A stretch of DNA of 64,000 nt from Humisphaera borealis (GTDB lineage: Bacteria; Planctomycetota; Phycisphaerae; Tepidisphaerales; Tepidisphaeraceae). This document shows, in pieces, positions 37,685-46,246 of this stretch (position 1 is its first letter; every line of letters starts with the position of its first letter). The position numbers were made by a program, and so were the translations under genes. The notes under the pieces were generated by a model. It made no database searches. It was not told the origin of the DNA and saw only the letters and a list, made by a program, of their open reading frames with translations. The stretch covers positions 6,324,001-6,388,000 of the forward strand of contig NZ_CP063458.1 of the NCBI RefSeq assembly GCF_015169395.1, read 5' to 3'.

Positions 37685-40213
37685 TCACGGCAGCACAACC
37701 ACGACCCGAATCTGGCCGGAGTTGTCGGCGGACTTGTCGTCTTCACAGTACAGGAGCAACTCGCCATCCTCGGGCGCTGCGATCGTTGCACCTGCGGTTA
37801 CCCGGCCTCCACTCTTGCCGATCCGCCAGTGCATCGCCATGAAGCCCTTATTCCGGTCCACACGGCCTCGGTAGTCGTACGGCTCGTCCTTCCCGCTCTT
37901 CCATTTGTCCGTCAGGTTCGGTTCGAAGACGATCTTGTCGCCCGCCTTCAGCTGAATACCCGTGGACACCGGACTCCGCGGAAGGTTCTTCGCGGTAACG
38001 GTGATCTCGGTGCGCTTCGGCGGGTTCGGCTTGACGGGCACAGCAGGCGTGGTGGGATTCGCCTGGGCCGGCGGATTCGCCGGGGCGGGCTCCGGGGCCG
38101 GCTTCGCGGTCGTATCGACGATCACCGGCTTCGGTGTCGCTGGCGACTCGACCCGGGCGATGACATTCGCCGCGTCGCCCGTCACCAGCCGCACTTTCGT
38201 CCACACCGACTTGCCGGTGAAGAACAGCTTCGCCCGCCGTTCCGACAACTGCGCGACGGCGGCTTTGACGTCCTGAACCGTTCGGCTCACTTCCGGCTCG
38301 AACGCGCCGTTCGTGAAGACACCGACCGACACGGTCACTGTCTTGCCGTGCCGCTCCAATCGGATCACACGCGGCCCCGGCGTACGGACCGAGCCGATCG
38401 ACTTGCCCCACTCGTCTCCCAGCGTCAGGGCGACGCCTGCTGGCGAGTCGCCGTTCGGGCGAATCACGACCCGCAGCGATCCTTCATTGGTCATGTCTCC
38501 CAGACCGGCGACCACCCATTCGGTTTTCGGCACGTTCACCCAGAGATCCAGGACGAAATCCTTCGACAGGTAGTCCTCGGCCTTGGTGACAATCTTCGTC
38601 CCGCCGTCCGGAATCGACATCCCTTCGGCGGTGACACTGAACGTTCCGGTCGCGATGAAGTCCGGCGGGAGTTTCGGGTTGTTCAGCAGGAACGCCCCCT
38701 CGGCGGGATCTTTCGCTCCGGGTTGTGCTTTGGGGGCGCCGGGCTCGGGGAACCTGACTGGCGCATCGGGGGAGCGGACCGTCGCGCCGCCGAAACCGGA
38801 GGCGCCGACCGCGGCGACGCCCGTCGCCAGCCGTACTTCGGTGAACACGACCTGCCCGGAGAAGTAGAGTTTGGCCCGCTTTTCCGACACGTTCGGGTTG
38901 GCAACGAGGGGGTTGCTCACCGTCTGGGTCATCTCCGGGACGAACTTGCCGTTTTCGATCGCACCGACGGAGACCGTGACCGGTCCGCCGATGCGCTGGA
39001 AGCGAACGACATAGGGCTCTTCGGAGCGGACCTTGCCGAACGACTTGCCCCACGTGTCACCCAGGGTCAGAAATGCCTGACGCCCGTGTCCGTGGTCGTT
39101 GCGGATGACGACCCGAATCGAGCCCTTTTCGGTCGTGTCGCCGATGCCGACGACAACCCACTCGTCATTCTTGGGCACCTCTACGTGCATGTCGAAGACG
39201 AAGTCTTTCGACAGGAAGTCGGCGGTCCGGGTTGCGATGATGCAATCCTTCGCCGGGCGGATGCCCACCTTCTCGGCGCCGAAGGTTCCCACCGCGGCCA
39301 GGAACGCCGGCAGGGTCCGCGAAAGCTTTGAGGAGACATCCGTCGAAACGCCCGGCGACGCCGGCGCCGCCCCGTCCCCGCGGGTGGTGGTGAGACCGAT
39401 CGCCTCCATCTCTTTCTGGACCGCCTCGGCGCGATCAAGGTACTTCAGCCGAGTGAAATTGCGGATGGCGTCGCGGTATGCGGAGGTGAGTTTCTGGTTC
39501 GCCAGCTGAACGGCGGCGGAATACCGATTGCGCGCCCCCAGAACCTGCGAGTCGTTGGTGCCGTCGGGAAGCGTGTTGTCGGCCTCCGCGGCCGCCTTGG
39601 CGTCCGTCAGCCGCTTGACGCCGTTGAGATCGCCGGCGGCGGTCATGGCGGTGATCCTCGTGGAGATGACCGTTACGTACGCGGTGCGCGACTCATCGAC
39701 CGATCGTCGATAGTCGGACTTCGCACGATCGAGCAGCATCGCGACCGCTTCGGGAGAATCGGCATTAGGGCCGTCAGGCTGACCGCTGAGCAGTTGCTGG
39801 CGCTCCTTGCGGAGGTTCAGCGCGGCGTCAAACTTCTTGGCGTCGTTGTAGGCTTGGATAGCGGTTTCGTACGCACCGACGAGTTGTCCGTCGGCCTTTC
39901 GCATTGCCAGTGAATACTGCGCGACGGCGTCCGAGAGCGTCGCAAGGTTCGGCAGGATGCCAGCCGTGACGAACGCATCCTTGTGCGCGGTGAGGACCTT
40001 CAGTTCTTCGAGGTTTCCCGCCGCAGCAGCCGTCCGGATGAGCCGATCCATCGCCTGCGTGAGTGCGGTCTTGGCGGCACTGCGGCTCTCCTGATGAGCG
40101 ACCTTCGCCGCCGCGAGGTCGTCGGGGACCGTCTCGACCGCAACCTGCCCGCGCAAAGTTGCTACGCTGAGGACCGTCAAGCAGAACAATGACGTGATGC
40201 GACGAGCAATCAT
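37685..40213 (-). CDS. Secreted protein with duplicated domain and LecA-like C-terminus
   Basis: About 842 aa from ATG 40213 (GGAGG 7-11 nt upstream). Signal peptide MIARRITSLFCLTVLSVATL. Residues about 25-290 are an Ala/Lys-rich helical region of roughly 40-residue repeats (DRLIRTAAAAGNLEEL, DAAVQLANQ-like). Then come two copies of a beta domain (about 330-455 and 525-650): SKDFVFDMHVEVPKNDEWVV and SKDFVLDLWVNVPKTEWVVA, each followed by G-SxRVVIR, LTLGDxWGKS and VTVSVG. A Pro-rich linker (about 690-735) leads to a C-terminal domain like P. aeruginosa galactose lectin LecA: GIQLKAGDKIVF, YDYRGR, FMAMHWRIGKSG, GELLLYCEDD and DNSGQIRVVV. The function is unknown; carbohydrate binding is likely. 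Confidence 0.75.
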   Translation of the reverse strand: MIARRITSLFCLTVLSVATLRGQVAVETVPDDLAAAKVAHQESRSAAKTALTQAMDRLIRTAAAAGNLEELKVLTAHKDAFVTAGILPNLATLSDAVAQYSLAMRKADGQLVGAYETAIQAYNDAKKFDAALNLRKERQQLLSGQPDGPNADSPEAVAMLLDRAKSDYRRSVDESRTAYVTVISTRITAMTAAGDLNGVKRLTDAKAAAEADNTLPDGTNDSQVLGARNRYSAAVQLANQKLTSAYRDAIRNFTRLKYLDRAEAVQKEMEAIGLTTTRGDGAAPASPGVSTDVSSKLSRTLPAFLAAVGTFGAEKVGIRPAKDCIIATRTADFLSKDFVFDMHVEVPKNDEWVVVGIGDTTEKGSIRVVIRNDHGHGRQAFLTLGDTWGKSFGKVRSEEPYVVRFQRIGGPVTVSVGAIENGKFVPEMTQTVSNPLVANPNVSEKRAKLYFSGQVVFTEVRLATGVAAVGASGFGGATVRSPDAPVRFPEPGAPKAQPGAKDPAEGAFLLNNPKLPPDFIATGTFSVTAEGMSIPDGGTKIVTKAEDYLSKDFVLDLWVNVPKTEWVVAGLGDMTNEGSLRVVIRPNGDSPAGVALTLGDEWGKSIGSVRTPGPRVIRLERHGKTVTVSVGVFTNGAFEPEVSRTVQDVKAAVAQLSERRAKLFFTGKSVWTKVRLVTGDAANVIARVESPATPKPVIVDTTAKPAPEPAPANPPAQANPTTPAVPVKPNPPKRTEITVTAKNLPRSPVSTGIQLKAGDKIVFEPNLTDKWKSGKDEPYDYRGRVDRNKGFMAMHWRIGKSGGRVTAGATIAAPEDGELLLYCEDDKSADNSGQIRVVVVLP

Positions 40214-40383
40214 GTGAGGCCTCCAGCACGAGAGCAAGTTGGTGAGATCGGGACGTGTCAATGCCCCACCTAGTCGACCTGACCCGGAAAGAATCCGGTA
40301 GGCGCGACCCCCTGTCAAGCCAGTTTTTGAGGTGATGGGGGGAGTCGGGTGTAGCGCAGATTTTCGGCACTGGCGTGTTTTTC

Positions 40384-40430
40384 GGGTGCCATGGGCTGCG
40401 GTGCTCTGCTGCCCGTGGTGATGCCTCACC
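40384..40430. repeat. Dispersed intergenic repeat, copy A
   Basis: GGGTGCCATGGGCTGCGGTG, then CTCTGCTGCCCGTGGTGATG, resembles the sequence at 55030-55076 over about 47 nt (roughly three quarters identical by eye). Confidence 0.6.
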
Positions 40431-40514
40431 GCCGCGACATGGCGGCGGGGGCCGACCCGGCTTCGGGGACCGACCCTGGGGCGGGAGGGCGGATTCCACT
40501 TGTAATCCACACGC

Positions 40515-40539
40515 CCGTACTTAACATATACCGTACTTA
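40515..40539. repeat. Direct repeat CCGTACTTA x2
   Basis: CCGTACTTA at 40515-40523 and again at 40531-40539, 16 nt apart, inside TTAACATATACCGTAC... AT-rich DNA about 300 nt upstream of the 842-aa protein gene. Could be paired binding sites or promoter elements. Confidence 0.4.
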
Positions 40540-40547
40540 TATACTGG

Positions 40548-40578
40548 CGTTACCAGGTTCCGCGGGAGCCTGGTTGCG
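40548..40578. repeat. Palindrome CGTTACCAGG / CCTGGTTGCG
   Basis: CGTTACCAGGTTCC and GGGAGCCTGGTTGCG around GC form a 31-nt near-perfect palindrome, another word class of the spacer palindromes. Confidence 0.6.
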
Positions 40579-40904
40579 TCTCTCCGTGCGCCACCCGACG
40601 GGTGTGATCCGGCGGTGCTGGTGTGGACTCCACGGATAGGTTCTTCAGGTCTGTCGGCCCTTGACGGGGAGGATCAGACGCGATCGGCCTGCGAATCGTC
40701 GGCCGGGCGCTATGAATCGGAATGCCTTGTGGAACGTCCTCCCGCGCGCTCGTCGTCGCGGGCGTGCTGATGTTTTGGCGTTCGGCCGGGCACTGGCTCC
40801 AGGCGGATTCACGGACTCGGGCGATCGATGTGATCGCGCGGGGTGGTCTGTTTTGGGAACGGGCGTCTGGGAGCGTCGCCGGTGTGGCGGCGGGGAGGTG
40901 TCGC

Positions 40905-41010
40905 CTTGGGTTCGTTCGGCAGAAGCTTCTTGGGTTCGTTCGGCAGAAGACCGCGCGGCGTCCGACGTTCGATGTTCGGCGTTCGACCTCATTCTTGGGT
41001 TCGTTCGGCA
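40905..41010. repeat. Tandem CTTGGGTTCGTTCGGCAGAAG repeat
   Basis: Identical 21-mers at 40905-40925 and 40929-40949, and a 17-nt partial copy at 40994-41010; related GTTCGGCGTTCGAC words lie between. Confidence 0.7.
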
Positions 41011-41057
41011 ACGGAGCAGCGCATGGGAGCGCGACCTGGCCACAACCCCCACCCTAG

Positions 41058-41084
41058 CCCTCCCCCGGAGTACCGGAGGAGGGG
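41058..41084. repeat. Palindrome CCCTCCCCCGG / CCGGAGGAGGGG
   Basis: CCCTCCCCCGG-AGTA-CCGGAGGAGGGG, a GC-rich 27-nt palindrome of the same style as the others, in the spacer after the repeat above. Confidence 0.55.
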
Positions 41085-41173
41085 ACAGGAGGCGATCTCG
41101 GGATCGTTCGGCGATGTGACGCGTCTGCGTTGCTTCGAAACTGACCCGTGCATCGGGAGGGTTGATGGACGAC

Positions 41174-42952
41174 CTACTGAGCGACCCCCAGCAGCGCCGC
41201 CGTCGGCAGGCAGACGGCGCGGATCGCTTGAAGGTCCTCGGCGTCGAGGGCGTCGCGCTTGCCGGCGCGGACGGTGGAGGGTTCGATCGGTTCTCTCAGC
41301 GTGCCAGGGTTGAACCCTTCGAAGATCCGGCCCATCACCGACATCGGGTCGGTCACCGCCTGGGTGTACGGCACGACGATCAGGCCGGCGCTGCCGGCGT
41401 TGGCGCCGCCGGACATCGCGACGGCGTCGAGGATCTGGTCGGCGAGGTAGCGCCACCACGCCGCCCGACGCCAGGCGGGATTTTTGAGTTGGCCGACGTC
41501 AACGAGGGCGCGGCGCTGGCGGTCGGAAAGGAACGGGTCGCGCAAGCCGCCGTGACTCATCTTCTTCACGTCCGCGGAAAGGAGGTGCGAGAACGTGGTC
41601 TTCCAACTGGCGATGACATCGAACGGGTTGCGGATGCAGACGATGAGCTTGGCCGCGGGCATGGCGCGGCGCATCGCGGGCAGGCGGCTCAGGAAGCCGA
41701 GCGGGCTTTTGACGCCGAGGACGAAGTCGCGCGAGGTCACCGCCGGCAGATACTGGGTCTGCTCGTTGGCTTCCATGGTTTCGTCGGTGACCTTGCCGTC
41801 CTTGAGCTTGTTGAGGATGGGCCGGCGTTCGAGGATTTCGCGGCGCTGGTCGCGGTAGAACGCGCCGACGCCGTAGGGAATGAGTTCCTTGCGCAATGGC
41901 CGGCTGATGCCGTCGGGCTCGTTGAGGACGACGCAGTTTTCGTAGCGGTGGAGGAGGTTGCAGAGGTAACTGGTGCCGCTCCGCGGGAAGCCGGTGATGA
42001 TGAGTTCGGGGGTCGGCGTCCGGTGGGGCGAACTGGGTTGTAGTGCAGCCGTCCCGGCCGCGGCTGGCGCGACGACCGCACCGCCAACACCACTGGTCAG
42101 CAGCGGGGCGTATTCCGGGTCGGCCTCGATGCGCTGCTTCAGGGCCGGCCGTTCGTTGCAGAGGTCGCGGGCGAGGTCGACCAGCATCGGCTCCCGCCGA
42201 AGGACCGGCGGCGAATGGTAATGGGCGAACAGCGGCGGCCGGGCGTAGTCGATGGCCTTGATGTGGACGGGGTAGTTGTAGCGCTCGTCGAGGCAGGCAT
42301 AGGGAAGCTTCAGTTTCTTGATCGCGACGGGCAGCGCGATCTGATCGAGATGCGGCCGCTTCAGACGGACGCCCCACTTGGCATCGATGCGGCGGCAGGA
42401 TTCGAGCCAGGCGTCGCCGAAACCGCTGGTGGGGTCGGCGGCGATCAGGCCGGCATTGAAGTAGGGGTGTACGAGCTGGCCGTAGACGGTCGATGCGACG
42501 CGGTCGTCGGGGAGCTTGAGTTTCATCGCCGCATACGCCCGCCGCCACTGGCGGTACTCGGTGAGGTTGGCGAGGTCGACGGCCTTGGCGGCAACGGGAA
42601 AGTCGAACGCCGGATCGCCGTCGAAGGGCCCGGTCAGGAGGATGTCGGAATCGATGAAGACGAGCCGGTCCATCGTCGTCTTGAGGAGCATGCAGGAGAT
42701 CTTGTTGCCGATGGGGTAGTCGTCGGCGACGAGGTTGGTGATCGGCTCGATGCGGCAGCCGAGGTCGTGCAGCAGGGCGGTGGTGTCGGCGGCGAGGGTG
42801 CCCCAGCGGGCGGCGGGGGACGGGACGGCGGCGATCAGTTCATGCTCGCAGCGCAGGAAACGCTTGAGCGACGCCGCCAGCAGCAAAGCCTTGTTCTCCA
42901 GCACGCCGGCCTGGCAGACGAAGACGAACGCGTAGGAGCGGACCTTGCTCAT
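41174..42952 (-). CDS. Glycosyltransferase-sulfotransferase fusion protein
   Basis: About 592 aa from ATG 42952 (GGAGG 11 nt upstream; ATG 42970 is an alternative). N-terminal half (about 1-275): a GT8-like nucleotide-sugar transferase pattern with FVFVCQAGVLENKALLLAAS, the DxD in RLVFIDSDILLTGPF, YFNAGLIAADP, RPHLDQIALPVAIKK and a final FAHYHSPP. C-terminal half (about 310-592): a PAPS-dependent sulfotransferase with the 5'-phosphosulfate loop ITGFPRSGTSYLCNLLHRY and the 3'-phosphate motif IVCIRNPFDVIASW. The two are joined by an Ala/Pro linker (VVAPAAAGTAALQPSSP). The protein could add a sugar and sulfate it, or modify one glycan at two sites. Cytoplasmic. Confidence 0.82.
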   Translation of the reverse strand: MSKVRSYAFVFVCQAGVLENKALLLAASLKRFLRCEHELIAAVPSPAARWGTLAADTTALLHDLGCRIEPITNLVADDYPIGNKISCMLLKTTMDRLVFIDSDILLTGPFDGDPAFDFPVAAKAVDLANLTEYRQWRRAYAAMKLKLPDDRVASTVYGQLVHPYFNAGLIAADPTSGFGDAWLESCRRIDAKWGVRLKRPHLDQIALPVAIKKLKLPYACLDERYNYPVHIKAIDYARPPLFAHYHSPPVLRREPMLVDLARDLCNERPALKQRIEADPEYAPLLTSGVGGAVVAPAAAGTAALQPSSPHRTPTPELIITGFPRSGTSYLCNLLHRYENCVVLNEPDGISRPLRKELIPYGVGAFYRDQRREILERRPILNKLKDGKVTDETMEANEQTQYLPAVTSRDFVLGVKSPLGFLSRLPAMRRAMPAAKLIVCIRNPFDVIASWKTTFSHLLSADVKKMSHGGLRDPFLSDRQRRALVDVGQLKNPAWRRAAWWRYLADQILDAVAMSGGANAGSAGLIVVPYTQAVTDPMSVMGRIFEGFNPGTLREPIEPSTVRAGKRDALDAEDLQAIRAVCLPTAALLGVAQ

Positions 42953-43159
42953 GCGGTGGCAAACCTCCATGTTTCACGGCGGGGGCGATCCATTCGCCTG
43001 CGCCGCCGACAAAGGTAAGCAAAGGTGGCGTGTGAGCAACAGGAGAACCTTGCCATCGGTCGTCAAGACTTTCCGCGGGGGCGTGACATTGCACGAAGAA
43101 GTCGTCAGGTTGTCATCCCAAGGCTTTCCGAAGGACGACGCGGGAGGTGCCAGGCGAAA

Positions 43160-44944
43160 TCATTCTTTTTTCCGCCGTAGCAGACGAGACAGAAGCGATC
43201 GCCGTCGCTTCTTTTTGTGGTCTGGCAGTCGGCCGCGATGGGGGGCGACGATCGATGCGTTGAGCTCGTGCAGCAGTTCCGACGCCTGGCTGTACTGTTC
43301 GCGGGTGAAATCGATACCGAGTTTGTTAAGCAACTGGATCGCCGCTGGCGTCTTGCCCGCGAGATGTTTCCGGAAGATGGCCTGCTCGCGCGACGCCAGC
43401 ATTTTCAGGTAGCGCAGCGCCAGTGTTCGTACCGGCATCGCACCGGCGTAGTGCCATTCGGTGTCGATCTGTTTCAAGCCGACGCCGTTGATGATCAGGT
43501 TGGGCGGCGTGCAGTCGAAGAAGTCGGGCTTGAGGAGGGACTGGTACTTATCGGTTGGGTCAATCGCGACCACGCCGACTTTGAGAAGGTGATCGATCCA
43601 GGACCGCAGGTGCGCGATCGCACCGTCGAAGTCGCCACGCTGGAGGAGGTCGACAACGAGATGTTCGAGTTGCGGACCGGTGCGGTAGGCCTCCGTTCCG
43701 ACGACATTCGTGAGCTTGGTGCCGGCAGGCGGTTGGACGTCGATCAGCCGGGACTTGCGGACGAGGATCTGTCCGCCGTCGCCCAGGACCATCGCCGTGC
43801 GGGTATTGAACCAAGGCTGTCGATCGGTGACGTAGCCGGCGGCGAGCAGTTCCGGGGGCGAGAGTCGCGGGGTTTCCTCGGCGGCGATGACGAGAAAGGA
43901 GTTGGCCAGGTCGGCGAGCAGGCCGTTGCGGTGGAGCACGGATCGCACTTTGCGTTCGTCAGCGGGCAGGGCGAGACGACGGCCTTCGTGGGTGGTTTCG
44001 ATGAGCCGAAGGATGGCGGCTGGGTCAAAGTCGGGTGTGTGGAGGGCACGATCGGTCAGCACCCAGCTCGGCAGCTTGTAGTCCGGGAACGGATAGTGGA
44101 ACTCCATGGCGGGGAAGCCGGACGCGGCAAGGTACCGGGACAACTCGGCCTTACCGACAGTCTTGACGCCCGCAGGTTTGTAGAGGTCCTGGACGCCGTC
44201 GAAGGGCCTGCCGGTGTGGTCCTCCGGGCTGCCACAGAAGTACTTCAGGCCGAGCTGGTTCTCGATCGCCAGCAGAAGCACACCGCCGGGCTTGAGAAAG
44301 GATTTGGCAAGGCGGAGGCAGTCGAGGAACGGGTCGGGCGTCTTGAAGAAGACGGGAGAGTATTCGAGCACGCCGATGAGCGTGACGATGTCGAATTTCC
44401 GGCCGGTGTCGATCGCCTGGAAGTCGCTGCAGAAGACGCGGACGTTGGGCAGGTCGGCGGTTCGGGCGGCGGCACAGGCGGCGCGGATCGGGCCGCCTTC
44501 GATCGCCCAGACGTCGCCGGCGGCCTCACCGAGCTGCCGGGTGATCGCGCCGCAGCCGGCACCCAATTCCAGCACCGAATGCTCCCGGCCGATCGTCAGG
44601 TGGCGAAGCAGGTTGTGCCGGGCGGGGGAGAAGTGATAGAGCGTCGGCCAGGAGGCGATATGCCGGAGGAGTTCCTGCGAAAACTGGCTGCGGTCCGTAG
44701 TCGCGCCGAGCAGGTCGAGGGTTTTCCGTTCGACCTTCTGACCTTCGGAATAGCTGAACGCCTCATGGCCGGGACGCATCCAGACACCGGAAGCGGGATC
44801 GCGACGAAATTCATCGACGGGTGTCTGGGTAAGCAATGTCCGACTCCATTCGAAATCCTTACGAAACGGCAATACGACCTGAACAGTATGGCCTGCGTTG
44901 ATCCGCTCTGCAAAGTCATGGCGGTCGCGTATCCATGCCGCCAC
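43160..44944 (-). CDS. SAM-dependent methyltransferase, long form
   Basis: A 594-aa class I methyltransferase starting at GTG 44944. Motif I VLELGAGCGAITRQLGEAAG (about 139-158) with the acidic residue in VWAIEGGPIR, then the CSDFQAIDTGRKFDIVTLIG segment (motifs II/III) and LKPGGVLLLAIENQLGLKYF. The C-terminal about 300 residues are a separate domain with FDCTPPNLIINGVGLKQIDT and EWHYAGAMP (a D-x-PxN...IDxEW pattern known, as I recall, from large methyltransferases of glycan clusters), then a basic tail KKKRRRSLLSRLLRRKK. Probably modifies a surface glycan or glycoprotein; lies in a cluster with sugar-modifying genes. Confidence 0.85.
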   Translation of the reverse strand: MAAWIRDRHDFAERINAGHTVQVVLPFRKDFEWSRTLLTQTPVDEFRRDPASGVWMRPGHEAFSYSEGQKVERKTLDLLGATTDRSQFSQELLRHIASWPTLYHFSPARHNLLRHLTIGREHSVLELGAGCGAITRQLGEAAGDVWAIEGGPIRAACAAARTADLPNVRVFCSDFQAIDTGRKFDIVTLIGVLEYSPVFFKTPDPFLDCLRLAKSFLKPGGVLLLAIENQLGLKYFCGSPEDHTGRPFDGVQDLYKPAGVKTVGKAELSRYLAASGFPAMEFHYPFPDYKLPSWVLTDRALHTPDFDPAAILRLIETTHEGRRLALPADERKVRSVLHRNGLLADLANSFLVIAAEETPRLSPPELLAAGYVTDRQPWFNTRTAMVLGDGGQILVRKSRLIDVQPPAGTKLTNVVGTEAYRTGPQLEHLVVDLLQRGDFDGAIAHLRSWIDHLLKVGVVAIDPTDKYQSLLKPDFFDCTPPNLIINGVGLKQIDTEWHYAGAMPVRTLALRYLKMLASREQAIFRKHLAGKTPAAIQLLNKLGIDFTREQYSQASELLHELNASIVAPHRGRLPDHKKKRRRSLLSRLLRRKKE

Positions 44945-44999
44945 CGGACCACATCCGCCTACGCCAATCCCTCGAAAGTTCTAGGTGTTGCAGCCCTTT

Positions 45000-45995
45000 A
45001 TGGTTATAATTCGGGACGCGACCCACATCCCTGCCCGAAGGTGCCTAATTCGCAGGCCTCGACCCAGCTCGGCGTTCACACTTGTCGAATTGCTCGTCGT
45101 TACGGGCATCATCGCGGTACTGATCTCCATTGTGCTTTCTGTTTCCAGCGGCATCCGAAAGCAGGCGCGTGTCGTCCAGTGCTGTGCGAATCTGCGAAGC
45201 ATCGGGCAGGCGACGCTGGCCAATGCGGCCGAGCGGGGCGGATACCTTCCACTGGCCGGACGAATCACCGTGCAGGACACGTCGTCGGTCTATGTCCTCC
45301 CCAGCGCCCTCGGCGACGACAGCGTCCGGCACTACAGCTATGCCAAAATTCCGAGCCTCAACATCCTAACCCTCGTCCCGTTCATCGCCGCGCTCGCCCC
45401 ACATCTGGGTGTTGCCGACCTCCCGCGCAACGACTGGAACGCGCTGGACCAGGCGTTAAATGCCAAGGACGGTGCCTGGCGGCACTTCACCTGCCCGGAC
45501 ACGAATTCCTACGACAAAGCGACCGTCGGCACCGCCCCCGGCGACAATACCGTCGAGGGTCAGGCGACCATGATGCTCGTAGCCACCGACAGGCAAACCT
45601 TCATCGCCTGGGCGACCAATTCCGATTACGTCATCAACGAAGGCGTCTTCGGGCATCACTACAATCCGGCGTTCGCTCGCAACCGACTGTCCGGGAAGCT
45701 GGCCCGTATCACCCGCCCGCCGGAGACCGTCCTTTTCACCGACGGCGTTCCACGCACGACGATCGCCGACCCCTTGATGCCCTTCGGTTGGATGACCTGG
45801 ACCCCAAGCCTCAACGGCGTCGGTACCGCCACCCTGACCGATGCCCTGAACAACACCCCACGGGCCAGTTCCTCGGAGAACTTCGACCTGCTCCGCCACA
45901 ACCGGCGGATGAACGTCGTCTTCGCCGACGGGCACGTCGAGACCCTCCAGATCACGCCCGAATCGCTCGCCCACGTCCACCTGATTTCGCCCTGA
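45000..45995 (+). CDS. Pseudopilin-like protein with prepilin N-terminus
   Basis: A 331-aa protein with a basic leader and [20 protein letters not shown] (prepilin peptidase site before F), then VLSVSSGIRKQARVVQCCAN and LRSIGQATLANAA, as in other planctomycete pseudopilins. The C-terminal domain contains conserved Asp/His strands and ends in NVVFADGHVETL, the family's FADGHV motif. The start is uncertain: ATG 45000 lies right at a TATAAT box (45005-45010), so the real start or promoter may differ; GTG 44985 is another choice. Divergent from the methyltransferase gene. Confidence 0.82.
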   Translation: MVIIRDATHIPARRCLIRRPRPSSAFTLVELLVVTGIIAVLISIVLSVSSGIRKQARVVQCCANLRSIGQATLANAAERGGYLPLAGRITVQDTSSVYVLPSALGDDSVRHYSYAKIPSLNILTLVPFIAALAPHLGVADLPRNDWNALDQALNAKDGAWRHFTCPDTNSYDKATVGTAPGDNTVEGQATMMLVATDRQTFIAWATNSDYVINEGVFGHHYNPAFARNRLSGKLARITRPPETVLFTDGVPRTTIADPLMPFGWMTWTPSLNGVGTATLTDALNNTPRASSSENFDLLRHNRRMNVVFADGHVETLQITPESLAHVHLISP

Positions 45996-46246
45996 CAGCA
46001 GGGCTGCTACCGCATCAAATCAATTCGAGCGTCCCCAAAAGGCAGACGTTCGGCCAAAAAATAAGAGATATACCTATTGCCATTCACGCAGAACCCCGAT
46101 ATTCTCTCGTGGGTTCACTTAGAAACCCGTGGCGTAATAGGGTAACTCTTGGTGTCCGATGTGTACATCTCGTATCGAATAGCAATTTAGTGCGGCCGTC
46201 AATGTCGCGCCATCTTTGGTGCTTGCTTGTCTACTCGGGAGCGAAA

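Larger units (their letters stand above)
40214..41173. other. 960-nt repeat-rich spacer
   Basis: No gene that I trust. In order: a dispersed repeat (40384-40430), direct repeat CCGTACTTA at 40515 and 40531 in a strikingly AT-rich patch, a palindrome (40548-40578), the tandem word CTTGGGTTCGTTCGGCAGAAG (two copies 24 nt apart at 40905 and 40929, a third partial at 40994) and a palindrome at 41058-41084. Minus-strand open frames in it only translate these repeats (AERTQ-type strings). Confidence 0.65.

Noticed and set aside
40905-41010. Tandem 21-mers considered as a CRISPR array
   Set aside because: Only two full copies and spacing of 3 nt between them; no spacers of 30-40 nt and no cas gene nearby.
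40550-41052. Minus-strand open frames with NEPKNEVERRTSN- and AERTQ-like strings
   Set aside because: They are translations of the tandem and palindromic repeats in the spacer, not a protein family.
43217-46246. The long plus-strand open frame running into the GT2 gene
   Set aside because: The part before 46247 is antisense to the methyltransferase gene and out-of-frame through the pseudopilin; only the part after 46247 has GT2 motifs.
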